Below are positions 1-5,975 of a stretch of DNA of 32,064 nt, one piece after another; the stretch's first letter is position 1; each line of letters starts with the position of its first letter. Where the stretch lies: NCBI GenBank assembly GCA_039714795.1, contig JBDLIP010000009.1, positions 1 through 32,064 of the forward strand. Reading direction: 5' to 3'. Source of the DNA: Pseudomonadota bacterium. Lineage in GTDB: Bacteria; Pseudomonadota; Alphaproteobacteria; JAGOMX01. Position numbers and translations under genes: made by a program. The notes beneath the pieces were generated by a model that searched no databases, was not told the origin of the DNA, and saw only the letters and a list, made by a program, of their open reading frames with translations.

Positions 1-161
1 GACCGGACAAAGTTGCCGGTACAGACCGGACATAGTTGCCGGTACAGACCGGACATAGTTGCCGGTACAGACCGGACATAGTTGCCGGTCCAGACCGGAC
101 ATAGTGGTCGGTACAGACCGGACATAGTTGCCGGTACAGACCGGACAAAGTTGCCGGTCCC
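1..161. repeat. Seven tandem 23-bp iteron-like repeats
   Basis: Seven head-to-tail 23-bp units start at 1, 24, 47, 70, 93, 116 and 139. The core is ACCGGACATAGTTGCCGGT, with 5-bp inverted arms (ACCGG/CCGGT) round a 9-bp centre. Differences are few: A/T at the tenth base, and one divergent unit at 93-115. There are no unique spacers, so this is not CRISPR. The unit length (about two helical turns), internal dyad and AT-rich flank at 162-320 resemble plasmid iterons or a regulator-binding array. The array touches the left edge, so more copies may lie outside. No Rep gene is visible in the window. Confidence 0.9.
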
Positions 162-457
162 TATATACAAAGCATACTACAAAACATACTTCATATTTTT
201 ACGGCAGAAAAAATTCAATTGCCGATTTGGCAAAAAATCTGGTTTTGCAAAAAGAGAAAAAAAAGAAAAAATATTTATAGAAAAAAATCACAGAATTGAA
301 AAGCGCCGAAGATCCAGCAAGTTTGTTTTTGCAGCTAGAAAGTTATTTGGCTGAGAGTCATCTTCTCTGAGGGCATCGATCAGGCAGTGATAATTTTGCT
401 GCCTGCAACAACACCCTCTTGAGTCAATTGTTCCTGCTGGGAACAGATCCAATGATT
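162..457. other. AT-rich non-coding segment with two hairpins
   Basis: No convincing gene is seen. 162-320 is strongly AT-rich, with A-runs at 241-290, the composition expected of a DNA unwinding region beside iterons. Two inverted repeats follow: CAGGCAG/CTGCCTG (381-387 with 399-405), nested inside GAGGG/CCCTC (369-373 with 413-417); and TGTTCC/GGAACA (429-434 with 440-445). They lie just downstream of the minus-strand ssb-like gene and could end its transcript. Neither is followed by a clear U-run, so calling them terminators is tentative. Confidence 0.4.
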
Positions 458-811
458 TTAAGAATCTGCTTCCTTGCTGGGTGGTTGTAATTCAGAGTCT
501 AGGGGGAACAAGAAGCCATGATCTTGAGAAATCACCACGCAGCTTTTTTGACCAAGTTTGTCTTTGCAGTATTCTAAGGTTCCCTCAACCCATACCATGC
601 TGCCTTCAAGCAGATACGTTTTGGCAAACTCGATGATCAGCGGTGGTTCAACTACGATTTGGTGCTGTTGATGGAATTTTGTTTGCTGATCAGATTTTTT
701 TGATTCTGTAATCAGGACAAACGTCATGACGTTTTGTTTGGGGGTTAGCCAAAAAACGCTAGGTGCTTCTTTAAGTTTGCCTACCAGGCTGGTTCTATTG
801 AGTAGCTGCAT
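458..811 (-). CDS. ssb: Divergent single-stranded DNA-binding protein (OB fold)
   Basis: This 117-residue protein resembles short SSB/PriB-type OB-fold proteins. It opens with MQLLNRTSLVGKLKEAP. Central strands carry HQIVV and IEFAKTYLLEGSMVWVEGTL, the SSB pattern of a basic strand, a helix and 'V-EG-L'. The family coats single-stranded DNA in replication or conjugation. The ATG at 809-811 is preceded on the minus strand by AAAGGAG at good spacing. The protein ends PPSKEADS and lacks the acidic DDDIPF-type tail that recruits partner proteins in housekeeping SSBs. It runs away from the second ssb at 1489 and shares little obvious identity with it. Family assignment is likely; the exact role is unknown. 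Confidence 0.75.
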   Translation of the reverse strand: MQLLNRTSLVGKLKEAPSVFWLTPKQNVMTFVLITESKKSDQQTKFHQQHQIVVEPPLIIEFAKTYLLEGSMVWVEGTLEYCKDKLGQKSCVVISQDHGFLFPLDSELQPPSKEADS

Positions 812-829
812 ATCTATGCTCCTTTAAGT

Positions 830-1075
830 TTAGGGGTTTACAAAATTCCCGAGCAACAAAAACATCATATGCTGGTAACCCTCGGGATTGAAATTAATTC
901 CCTTGGGACTAAGTCCCAAGGGGCAAACGCGCCAGGGTTCCCTACAACTCGCCGCAACATACCGCTTGCACAACATTCGGGTAGCAAACCAAGCAGAAAT
1001 AAGCAAATATTTAGAAAATTGCTCCAGGAAATGCTGGTGCTGGAAGGTGCGATAATGTACATTGGCGTTAGCCAT
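830..1075 (-). CDS. Small hypothetical protein, apparently carrying a palindromic insertion
   Basis: This 81-residue ORF lies 18 bp upstream of the minus-strand ssb-like gene, in the same direction. Its ATG (1073-1075) has a good ribosome-binding site on the minus strand (TAGGAGAG, about 7 bp away). I do not recognise the product. The N-terminal half (MANANVHYRTFQHQHFLEQF...) looks like an ordinary soluble peptide. The C-terminal half is encoded by a segment built round the perfect 23-bp palindrome at 900-922, giving 'CPLGLSPKGINFNPEGYQ'. This suggests a short gene with a repeat element inserted in frame. It could equally be a fortuitous ORF; the RBS and the spacing to ssb are the only positive evidence. 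Confidence 0.35.
   Translation of the reverse strand: MANANVHYRTFQHQHFLEQFSKYLLISAWFATRMLCKRYVAASCREPWRVCPLGLSPKGINFNPEGYQHMMFLLLGNFVNP
877..938. repeat. Palindromic repeat element candidate
   Basis: A perfect 23-bp palindrome (CCCTTGGGACT, central A, AGTCCCAAGGG) lies at 900-922. It is flanked by an imperfect outer pair, AACCCTCG near 878 and CCAGGGTT near 932. The nested dyad would fold into a long hairpin on either strand. This is the form of small dispersed palindromic elements such as MITEs or the Rickettsia palindromic elements that insert inside ORFs. Only one copy is in this window, so its mobile nature is inferred; the palindrome itself is directly visible. Confidence 0.5.
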
Positions 1076-1345
1076 ATCTGATCTCTCCTAGATAGATCGG
1101 GTTGGTTAGTGGTCGGTGCGGTGGTGAACTCACCTCGCCTGCCACGCTTACTTTTAAAGACTAGCCGCCTTTTTTTGCAAACGCAAGCATAAAATTTTAA
1201 AAAAGTTTGCACAAAAAGAATCCTTTTTAATCAATTTGTTAACTTCACTGCCCTCCAATAGTGCCCTATGGCACCCCTGTAGCACCCCTGCCAACCCCTT
1301 GATATGAGCTGAATTTATTGCGGATAAAAAAGTTTTTGTAGCCGC
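1076..1345. other. Divergent intergenic region, possible oriT or regulatory DNA
   Basis: No gene with convincing signals is seen here. Visible structure: a dyad GGTGA/TCACC (1123-1127 with 1130-1134); a perfect short hairpin GTGCC-CTAT-GGCAC (1261-1274); and two direct repeats of GCACCCCTG at 1271-1279 and 1282-1290, 11 bp apart and partly overlapping the hairpin. The region sits between divergent ssb genes, next to the transfer operon. Compact hairpins with direct repeats are typical of conjugative origins or operator regions. No nic site was recognised. Confidence 0.3.
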
Positions 1346-1374
1346 TTGACACCTTTGTGCCTACTAGCTATAGT
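1346..1374 (+). promoter_or_regulatory. Strong sigma70-type promoter for ssb and probably the tra operon
   Basis: A perfect -35 box TTGACA (1346-1351) is separated by exactly 17 bp from TATAGT (1369-1374), which matches the -10 consensus at five of six positions. Transcription should start near 1381, giving a leader of about 108 nt before ssb. No comparable promoter was found between the ssb stop and the pilin gene, so this is the best visible promoter for the long plus-strand operon. Confidence 0.75.
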
Positions 1375-1435
1375 GATTTCTATTGTTAGTAGTAACGGGC
1401 AGAGTCGAATAAATTGATGCAGATTAGGGAAGGAT

Positions 1436-1492
1436 ATGATGATTGGTCAGATATATTTGTTGAGCAAAAAAGTTTTAAGAGGTTGTAGATGA
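1436..1492 (+). CDS. Leader peptide (18 aa) translationally coupled to ssb
   Basis: The mini-ORF encodes MMIGQIYLLSKKVLRGCR. Its TGA (1490-1492) overlaps the ATG of ssb (1489-1491) in an ATGA arrangement, the classic geometry for translational coupling. An AGGGAAGG stretch lies just upstream of its start, though closer than ideal. It sits in the leader of the strong promoter at 1346. No regulatory residue run is obvious apart from a few hydrophobic and basic codons. It may be a real coupling ORF or a chance overlap. Confidence 0.35.
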   Translation: MMIGQIYLLSKKVLRGCR

Positions 1493-1914
1493 ATCGCGTT
1501 TTACTAGTGGGCAATATCGGGGCAACTCCGGTAATCAGAGAGACGGATGAAAAAAGCCGTTATGCGGTATTTTACCTTGCCACTGATGACAAGTGGTTTG
1601 ATGCCAAGGGCGTGCCACAAACTCGTACCGATTGGCATCGGGTAGTGGTGTTTCGAGACAAGTTGGTGGATTTCATTGGCAAGTTCTTAAAAAAGGGAGC
1701 CCGAGTGATTGTTGAGGGCAAACTACAAAACCGCAAGTTTGTGGGCGATGATGGCACTGAGGGCAGCATCACCGAAGTGCTGGTTAGTAAAAAAGGACCA
1801 GGGTTTGTCACCTGGTTGCACTCGCCTTTAGCGCCTGTAGTTAGTAAGAGTCAGGAAGCGGAGAAGAATTCTGCTGATTTTGCTGGCAACGTGAATGAGG
1901 CCCGCTATGAATAA
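1489..1914 (+). CDS. ssb: Single-stranded DNA-binding protein
   Basis: This 141-residue SSB starts MNRVLLVGNIGATPVIRE. It carries the family landmarks in order: an aromatic strand (YAVFYLATDDKWFD, residues 25-38), DWHRVVVF (48-55), a helix, and LKKGARVIVEGKLQNRKF (67-84). It should coat single-stranded DNA during replication or after conjugative entry. The C-terminus ends NVNEARYE, without the canonical acidic DDDIPF tail, which is unusual for an SSB that must recruit partners. The start follows AAGAGG and overlaps the stop of the upstream leader ORF. The gene is driven by the promoter at 1346 and is the last gene before the structured RNA and the tra operon. Confidence 0.93.
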   Translation: MNRVLLVGNIGATPVIRETDEKSRYAVFYLATDDKWFDAKGVPQTRTDWHRVVVFRDKLVDFIGKFLKKGARVIVEGKLQNRKFVGDDGTEGSITEVLVSKKGPGFVTWLHSPLAPVVSKSQEAEKNSADFAGNVNEARYE

Positions 1915-1951
1915 CTATTTATCGCCAGCTCATAGAAATTGTCTACGTTTT

Positions 1952-2171
1952 CTCCTGCTTGTGCAAAAGTGGGAGGCACCGAAATCGTTCACGGGAGTTA
2001 TCAGTGGTGGTCTTCCCGTAACGACAGCCAGGATTTTTAAGATGTTGAGGTGTTTATCTGAGAATCCTGGCGCCCAAGACTATTATCCAAGGACAAATTC
2101 GCTCCATGTTTGTACCAAGGGTAATGGTCTTCCCTCTAAAAAGTTTATGGCTTCCAGAGGGGCTTTTTTTT
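1952..2171 (+). ncRNA. Unrecognised structured RNA or attenuator leader: five consecutive hairpins
   Basis: Between ssb and the pilin gene the plus strand folds into a chain of helices. H0: 1952-1960 with 1967-1975, nine pairs, 6-nt loop. H1: 1986-1996 with 2014-2023, ten pairs with one bulged C. H2: 2027-2035 with 2063-2071, nine perfect pairs, with an inner AGAT/ATCT pairing. H3: 2076-2088 with 2119-2131, thirteen continuous pairs including two G-U, extended by 2091-2097 with 2109-2116. H4: 2132-2137 with 2156-2161, then a U8 tract. I matched none of these to tRNA, tmRNA, SRP RNA, 6S RNA, RNase P, a group II intron domain V or a familiar riboswitch. The compact organisation with a 3' terminator suggests either an independent small RNA or a conditional terminator controlling entry into the transfer operon. 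Confidence 0.6.
2132..2171 (+). terminator. Intrinsic-terminator-like hairpin before the tra operon
   Basis: CCCTCT (2132-2137) pairs with AGAGGG (2156-2161). The hairpin is followed by GC and a run of eight T (2164-2171). The loop is long (18 nt) and the stem short (6 bp), so termination may be partial. That suits an attenuator between ssb and the pilin gene, which otherwise has no visible promoter of its own. Confidence 0.55.
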
Positions 2172-2229
2172 GAGCAATAAGAGGCAATAGAGAATTCTGC
2201 AACTTTCAATTCGAGAAGGAGTTTAAATC

Positions 2230-2625
2230 ATGTATTTTACCGTAGCACCAAGAACCTCTCCGCTTAATGGCTTGTCTCAGCGGTCCAGGCAAAAAGCCTT
2301 CATAGCGCGGAAATTTATTTCCGGATTTAAATTGCAAGCAATGCAGCTGTCGTTGGTGATCTTGGCGGGCGTTGTGCTGACTTTCTTGCTAACAAAAGCA
2401 ACATACGCTATTACCACGGGGGTTTTGCAGCAAGAGGTCACCGATACCGAAGACCTGATCAGTGGTGGTTATCTGCGTATTGGTCTTTTTGCCTTATGCG
2501 GCATTGCCGCAGGCATGTCGATCATGAAGCAAAATGTCATGGGGCTGGTGATTGCAGGAATCGGAGCATTTTTTGTGTACTTGATGAAAGGCTGGATTAA
2601 CACCAACTTTGCAGCTGTTATTTGA
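2230..2625 (+). CDS. traA: F-type conjugative pilin precursor TraA
   Basis: The 131-residue precursor has a long basic leader (residues 1-36), a hydrophobic segment (37-58, LSVILAGVV-like) and a likely signal peptidase site after KATYA (residue 60). This leaves a mature protein of 71 residues, almost the size of mature F pilin. The mature part has two hydrophobic segments (about 83-101 and 104-120) joined by a short polar turn (KQN), the F-pilin hairpin topology. It is the first gene of the operon, with a strong RBS (GAGAAGGAG). Sequence identity to known pilins is low, so the call rests on length, processing pattern, topology and position before traL. The S26 peptidase at 8885 is a candidate processing enzyme. 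Confidence 0.75.
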   Translation: MYFTVAPRTSPLNGLSQRSRQKAFIARKFISGFKLQAMQLSLVILAGVVLTFLLTKATYAITTGVLQQEVTDTEDLISGGYLRIGLFALCGIAAGMSIMKQNVMGLVIAGIGAFFVYLMKGWINTNFAAVI

Positions 2626-2934
2626 GTGATCAAAGCGATGCTTGATGATTATGATAAACATCTGCTGCTGCATCATCTTGATGATCCTTTAAGAATTTTA
2701 AAGTGGACTTTGGATGAAGCTGGGGTTATTTTACTGCCGCCGTTTTTGAGTTTGTTGCTCGAAAGCCCGCTGCTGGGCTTTGTGGTATCAGGTGTAGGCT
2801 ATTGGAGCTTGCGGCGCATCAAGCAACGATTTGGGCAGGGAACCCTCAAGCATGCTTTGTATTGGTATTTTCCGCATAATTTCCGCCGGTTTAAAAAGAT
2901 TCCTCCCTCCTATATCAGGGAGTATCTGGCATGA
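2626..2934 (+). CDS. traL: T4SS inner-membrane assembly protein TraL
   Basis: This 102-residue protein matches TraL in size and layout: a short polar start, a hydrophobic stretch (about 31-60, GVILLPPFLSLLL onward) and a basic tail with 'LKHALYWYFPHNFRRFKKIP', like the conserved tail of F TraL. TraL is a small inner-membrane protein needed for pilus assembly and is VirB3-like. The GTG at 2626 directly follows the traA stop (TGAGTG), suggesting coupled translation; an ATG at 2638 is an alternative start. The stop overlaps the traE start in ATGA. Confidence 0.88.
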   Translation: MIKAMLDDYDKHLLLHHLDDPLRILKWTLDEAGVILLPPFLSLLLESPLLGFVVSGVGYWSLRRIKQRFGQGTLKHALYWYFPHNFRRFKKIPPSYIREYLA

Positions 2935-3494
2935 AACTGCAATTTTTGAACAATCGATTGCAAGACTTAAGCCAGCAACGCAATCTGCTGCTAAGTTTTT
3001 TAGGATTGTTGGCAGTGGTGAGTGTGTTTCAAGCGATTGCTCTGGTTTTTAAAAGTGATCACGTAGTGATTGTGCCTCCTGAGCTTAAACAGGGATACTG
3101 GGTTGAAAAGAACCGGGCGTCTCAGGCGTATTTGGAAGAAATGGCAGTTTTTTTTGCCCATTTAGTTTTAGACAATAGCCCCAGTAGTGCATCTTACAAC
3201 CGAGAGGTGTTATTGCGCTACGTACTGCCTTCTGCTTACGGCCAGTTGAAGATGCAGCTGCTTGAAGATGAGAAAAGGTTGCAAAAAGATCACCTGGCCA
3301 CTTGTTTCCAGGCAAGTTCGGTAAAGGTAAATCCGCACACGAACGTTGTGGAACTTCAGGGAGATTTAATGGGGTATGTGGGCAATAAGCGGGTTTCACA
3401 AACTCGGGACACCTATTTGTTAAAGCTGCGGTTGCAAAAAGGCAGGGTGTTTCTTGCCGCTTTCCAATTATTGAGGAGTGCTAAAAGTGGTTAA
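2931..3494 (+). CDS. traE: T4SS core protein TraE
   Basis: This 187-residue protein has a short cytoplasmic N-terminus, one transmembrane helix (about 19-40, LLLSFLGLLAVVSVFQAIAL) and a periplasmic domain, the VirB8-like organisation of TraE. The family pattern is visible in VIVPPELKQGYWVEKNRAS and YLEEMAVFFAHLVLD. The C-terminal strands (YLLKLRLQKGRVFLAAF) complete the NTF2-like fold. TraE contributes to the envelope-spanning assembly complex. It overlaps traL by 4 bp and runs into traK by 8 bp. Confidence 0.93.
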   Translation: MKLQFLNNRLQDLSQQRNLLLSFLGLLAVVSVFQAIALVFKSDHVVIVPPELKQGYWVEKNRASQAYLEEMAVFFAHLVLDNSPSSASYNREVLLRYVLPSAYGQLKMQLLEDEKRLQKDHLATCFQASSVKVNPHTNVVELQGDLMGYVGNKRVSQTRDTYLLKLRLQKGRVFLAAFQLLRSAKSG

Positions 3495-4278
3495 GGGAAT
3501 GGTTATCAGCGCAGGGTTGTTATTGTCAGGCACCCCAGGTTATTGCCTGCAACAATTGCCCCTAGTGAATCATCAACAAACGCGTATTGAAATCTCTCTG
3601 CACGAGATGAACCGGATTGCCATCAAGGAAGATCGGATCAAACAAGTGTTTGGCATGGATGACAGGTTGGTTATCGAAGTGGATGAAGAATCGGGGCAGA
3701 TTTTTCTCAAGCCGAGAGAGTTGGCTTTTTCTGGGGCATTTGCCAGCAATAAGGGTCGATCTATCAATTTGACCTTAATCACAGAAAAGGGCCTCACCCA
3801 TGATTTGCGGTTGCTACCAACAGCAAAAGCAACAGAGTCGGTTTTGTTTTATCAAGAGCTCGAACCTTCTATGCAAAAGCAAGCAAAACCACAGGATAGA
3901 GCCGCTAGAATTGCAAGGTTTGTCAGAGAAATGCAGCAAGATTTGGCTAGACAAGATTTATCTCGGCAAGAATTGTCTGGGCAAGAATTGTCTCAACAAA
4001 GGTTGTCTGGGTTGGCGGTTGTTAAGTTGCCGTTGATTCAGGTGGATCGTTGTTATGGGGAGGAACTGCGTTTATCGCCTTTGTTGCAATACAACAATGG
4101 GGAATTTGCCGGTAACGTGTATTTGCTGGGTAATATCTGTAAGCATCATCAATTTCTGCAAGAGTCGGGATTGGCAATGGCTGGTGATTTGGCTATTGCG
4201 GTGCTGCGTCAGAATTTAGCCCCCAATGAGCAGACGCATTTGTTTGTGGTCAGGAATGCAGTTGAGGCAGAGACATGA
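3487..4278 (+). CDS. traK: T4SS outer-membrane-complex protein TraK
   Basis: TraK (263 aa) is the VirB9-like secretin-related subunit of the F-type outer membrane core, binding TraV and TraB. The N-terminus looks like a signal peptide (GMVISAGLLLSGTPGYC). The following strands (RIAIKEDRIKQVFGMDD, EESGQIFLKP) match the N-terminal TraK domain; the C-terminal domain follows about residue 180. I chose GTG 3487 because GAGGAG lies 8 bp upstream; GTG 3478 and ATG 3499 are alternatives. Between the two domains is an odd low-complexity linker of five 5-residue repeats (RQDLS/GQELS type) from 15-bp DNA repeats at 3937-4011. Confidence 0.88.
   Translation: MVKGMVISAGLLLSGTPGYCLQQLPLVNHQQTRIEISLHEMNRIAIKEDRIKQVFGMDDRLVIEVDEESGQIFLKPRELAFSGAFASNKGRSINLTLITEKGLTHDLRLLPTAKATESVLFYQELEPSMQKQAKPQDRAARIARFVREMQQDLARQDLSRQELSGQELSQQRLSGLAVVKLPLIQVDRCYGEELRLSPLLQYNNGEFAGNVYLLGNICKHHQFLQESGLAMAGDLAIAVLRQNLAPNEQTHLFVVRNAVEAET
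3937..4011 (+). repeat. Five 15-bp in-frame tandem repeats inside traK
   Basis: Units start at 3937, 3952, 3967, 3982 and 3997. The consensus is CAAGAATTGTCTGGG, encoding QELSG-like pentapeptides. The 15-bp period keeps the frame. The array lies in the linker between the TraK domains, where length change is probably tolerated. Confidence 0.85.
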
Positions 4279-5549
4279 AGTTTCCAGAATTTTCTGTAAA
4301 GCGAAAACAAAGTTTGTTGGCAGGAGCTGCTGCTATTGTTGGGGTGGGAGTTGTGGCAATACTTTTTTGGCAGCTTGTAGACGGGCAAAATGTTGCTGTT
4401 GATAAAAGTAAGAATTTTGCCGAGACAACGAATATCACTTCAGCGGGGCAGCGCATTGATAAGCAGGTAGTTTGGGTGGATCGAATTGAAAGTGAAGCAA
4501 AAATCACCCAGAAAAGACTGGAAAACCTTGAACAGCTTTTGCTGGAAAACATGCAAAGCGCAAAACAGCAACAGCAATTGATTGCCTATTTAAAGCAAAA
4601 GTTGACAGCTACGCATGGCTCTGGGGCAACGGGTGAGCTACCTGAAGAGGACTATGAGACGGGAGCCCCGATAAACTTTCTGCCACAAGTAAGTGATGCA
4701 ACAACTGCCACGGAAGTTGGGATTAAGAAGATCGTGCTTAATTTGAATAATCGGTCAATAGCCAATGCCAAAATCAAAGCAACGGTTGAAAACACGATTC
4801 CTGCCGGCGCTTATGCCCGGGCTATTTTGTTGGGCGGTGTGGATGCTTCAACCTCTGTGGCAGCCTCCAGTGATCCAAGACCTGTGTTATTACGGCTGAC
4901 AGACCATGGGCATTTGCCGCGTAGGTTTAAATCAGACTTAAAGGCGTGTCATGTGTTGGCCTCTTGTTATGGCGATCTTTCCAGTGAACGGGTTTATATG
5001 CGTTTGGAAAAGCTAACCTGCACAGAGCCGTTAACCGGGGAGATTATAGAAACTCAGGTGGCAGGTTATGTAGCAGGAGAAGACGGCCGGGCTGGAGTGC
5101 GGGGTGTGGTTGTAGATCGAGCTGGAGAATTGGTACGCAATAGCTTTATTGGTGGTTTTTTGGGCGGTGTGAGTAATTTCTTTAGTGCCTACGCGCAACG
5201 CTCACTAAGTCCGAATGTGTTAAAGATTACCGCCAATGATACTGAGGCCAACCCTAATCGATTGCCACTGGAAAGTATGTTGGGGGCAGGAGCTGCCCAA
5301 GGAGGTATCAATGCCATGGATAAATTTGCTGATTTTTATATTAAACGAGCTGAGCAATTGCAGCCTGTGTTGCAGGTAGCAGCTGGCCGGCAGGTGGATA
5401 TTATCTTCACCCAGGGAACTCAACTTGGAGCAACCTCAGTGCAAAAGACCATCCACCGTTTAAGAGAGCAATCGCGCCGGGATACCGTCAATGATCTCGA
5501 AAAACGCGGTGATATGAAAAATTGGCTACCACAAAATAGACAACAGTAA
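4275..5549 (+). CDS. traB: T4SS inner-to-outer membrane bridge TraB (VirB10-like)
   Basis: This 424-residue protein has a short cytoplasmic N-terminus and a transmembrane helix (about 14-36, LLAGAAAIVGVGVVAILFW). A coiled coil follows (about 74-115, with KRLENLEQLLLENMQ), then a VirB10/TrbI-type beta-barrel domain marked by PAGAYARAILLGGVDAS and later VAGEDGRAGVRGVVVDR. TraB spans the periplasm and joins the inner-membrane machinery to the TraK-TraV ring. The ATG overlaps the traK stop (ATGA). The C-terminus is shorter than F TraB (475 aa), but no conserved block seems missing. Confidence 0.94.
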   Translation: MKFPEFSVKRKQSLLAGAAAIVGVGVVAILFWQLVDGQNVAVDKSKNFAETTNITSAGQRIDKQVVWVDRIESEAKITQKRLENLEQLLLENMQSAKQQQQLIAYLKQKLTATHGSGATGELPEEDYETGAPINFLPQVSDATTATEVGIKKIVLNLNNRSIANAKIKATVENTIPAGAYARAILLGGVDASTSVAASSDPRPVLLRLTDHGHLPRRFKSDLKACHVLASCYGDLSSERVYMRLEKLTCTEPLTGEIIETQVAGYVAGEDGRAGVRGVVVDRAGELVRNSFIGGFLGGVSNFFSAYAQRSLSPNVLKITANDTEANPNRLPLESMLGAGAAQGGINAMDKFADFYIKRAEQLQPVLQVAAGRQVDIIFTQGTQLGATSVQKTIHRLREQSRRDTVNDLEKRGDMKNWLPQNRQQ

Positions 5550-5561
5550 TGGAGGATCAAC

Positions 5562-5975
5562 ATGCTGCAAATGGGAAATAGCTGGAAGATTGGACCAGGG
5601 TTTATGGTATTCCTGCTGCTGGTTTCAGGATGTTCTACCTATAAAGAAACTTTTGATTGCCCGGCAGGAGTGGGTGTAGGCTGTAAATCAGTAAGTACGG
5701 TAGATGCGTTGCTGGAAGTAGGTCAATTACCAATTGCAGCAGATGAGGCAAAAGAAAACCAATACTCAGAGCCAACCCATATCCCTTTAGGACCGGTAAG
5801 TTTGCAGACAAATGCTGCAAGAACGCCAGATGCCAAGCTTAGAATTTGGCTGGCAGGCTATGCAGACGAACACGGGGTTTATCGCAGTGATTGTTATCTG
5901 TATCTAGCATCTGATTATCTCGGCAAGCCTCAAGAGCTGCAACAGTATGCCAAGTCAGGAGAAACCCCAGCATGA
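5562..5975 (+). CDS. traV: T4SS outer-membrane lipoprotein TraV
   Basis: This 137-residue lipoprotein has a hydrophobic signal ending in the lipobox LVSGC (Cys24 would be lipidated). It is followed by FDCPAGVGVGCKSVSTV, the conserved two-cysteine TraV block (Cys33, Cys41). TraV anchors the TraK/TraB core complex in the outer membrane (VirB7-like). The ATG is 12 bp after traB and has GGAGG at good spacing. The stop overlaps the traC start. Confidence 0.92.
   Translation: MLQMGNSWKIGPGFMVFLLLVSGCSTYKETFDCPAGVGVGCKSVSTVDALLEVGQLPIAADEAKENQYSEPTHIPLGPVSLQTNAARTPDAKLRIWLAGYADEHGVYRSDCYLYLASDYLGKPQELQQYAKSGETPA

Noticed and set aside
1-161. CRISPR array
   Set aside because: Units are directly adjacent with no unique spacers, and no cas genes are present.
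82-354. 90-codon ORF across the iterons
   Set aside because: It starts with TTG inside the repeats, is repeat and A-run translation, and has no RBS.
865-1212. 115-codon minus-strand ORF overlapping the small hypothetical gene
   Set aside because: No RBS or family resemblance; it is read in a different frame through the same palindrome. The 830-1075 frame has a better start.
2027-2071. TPP riboswitch, from a CTGAGA motif near 2058
   Set aside because: The rest of the THI box pattern is missing, and the helix arrangement differs.
1895-2173. 92-codon ORF after ssb
   Set aside because: It overlaps ssb, has no RBS, and coincides with a chain of stable hairpins and a terminator, so the RNA explanation fits better.
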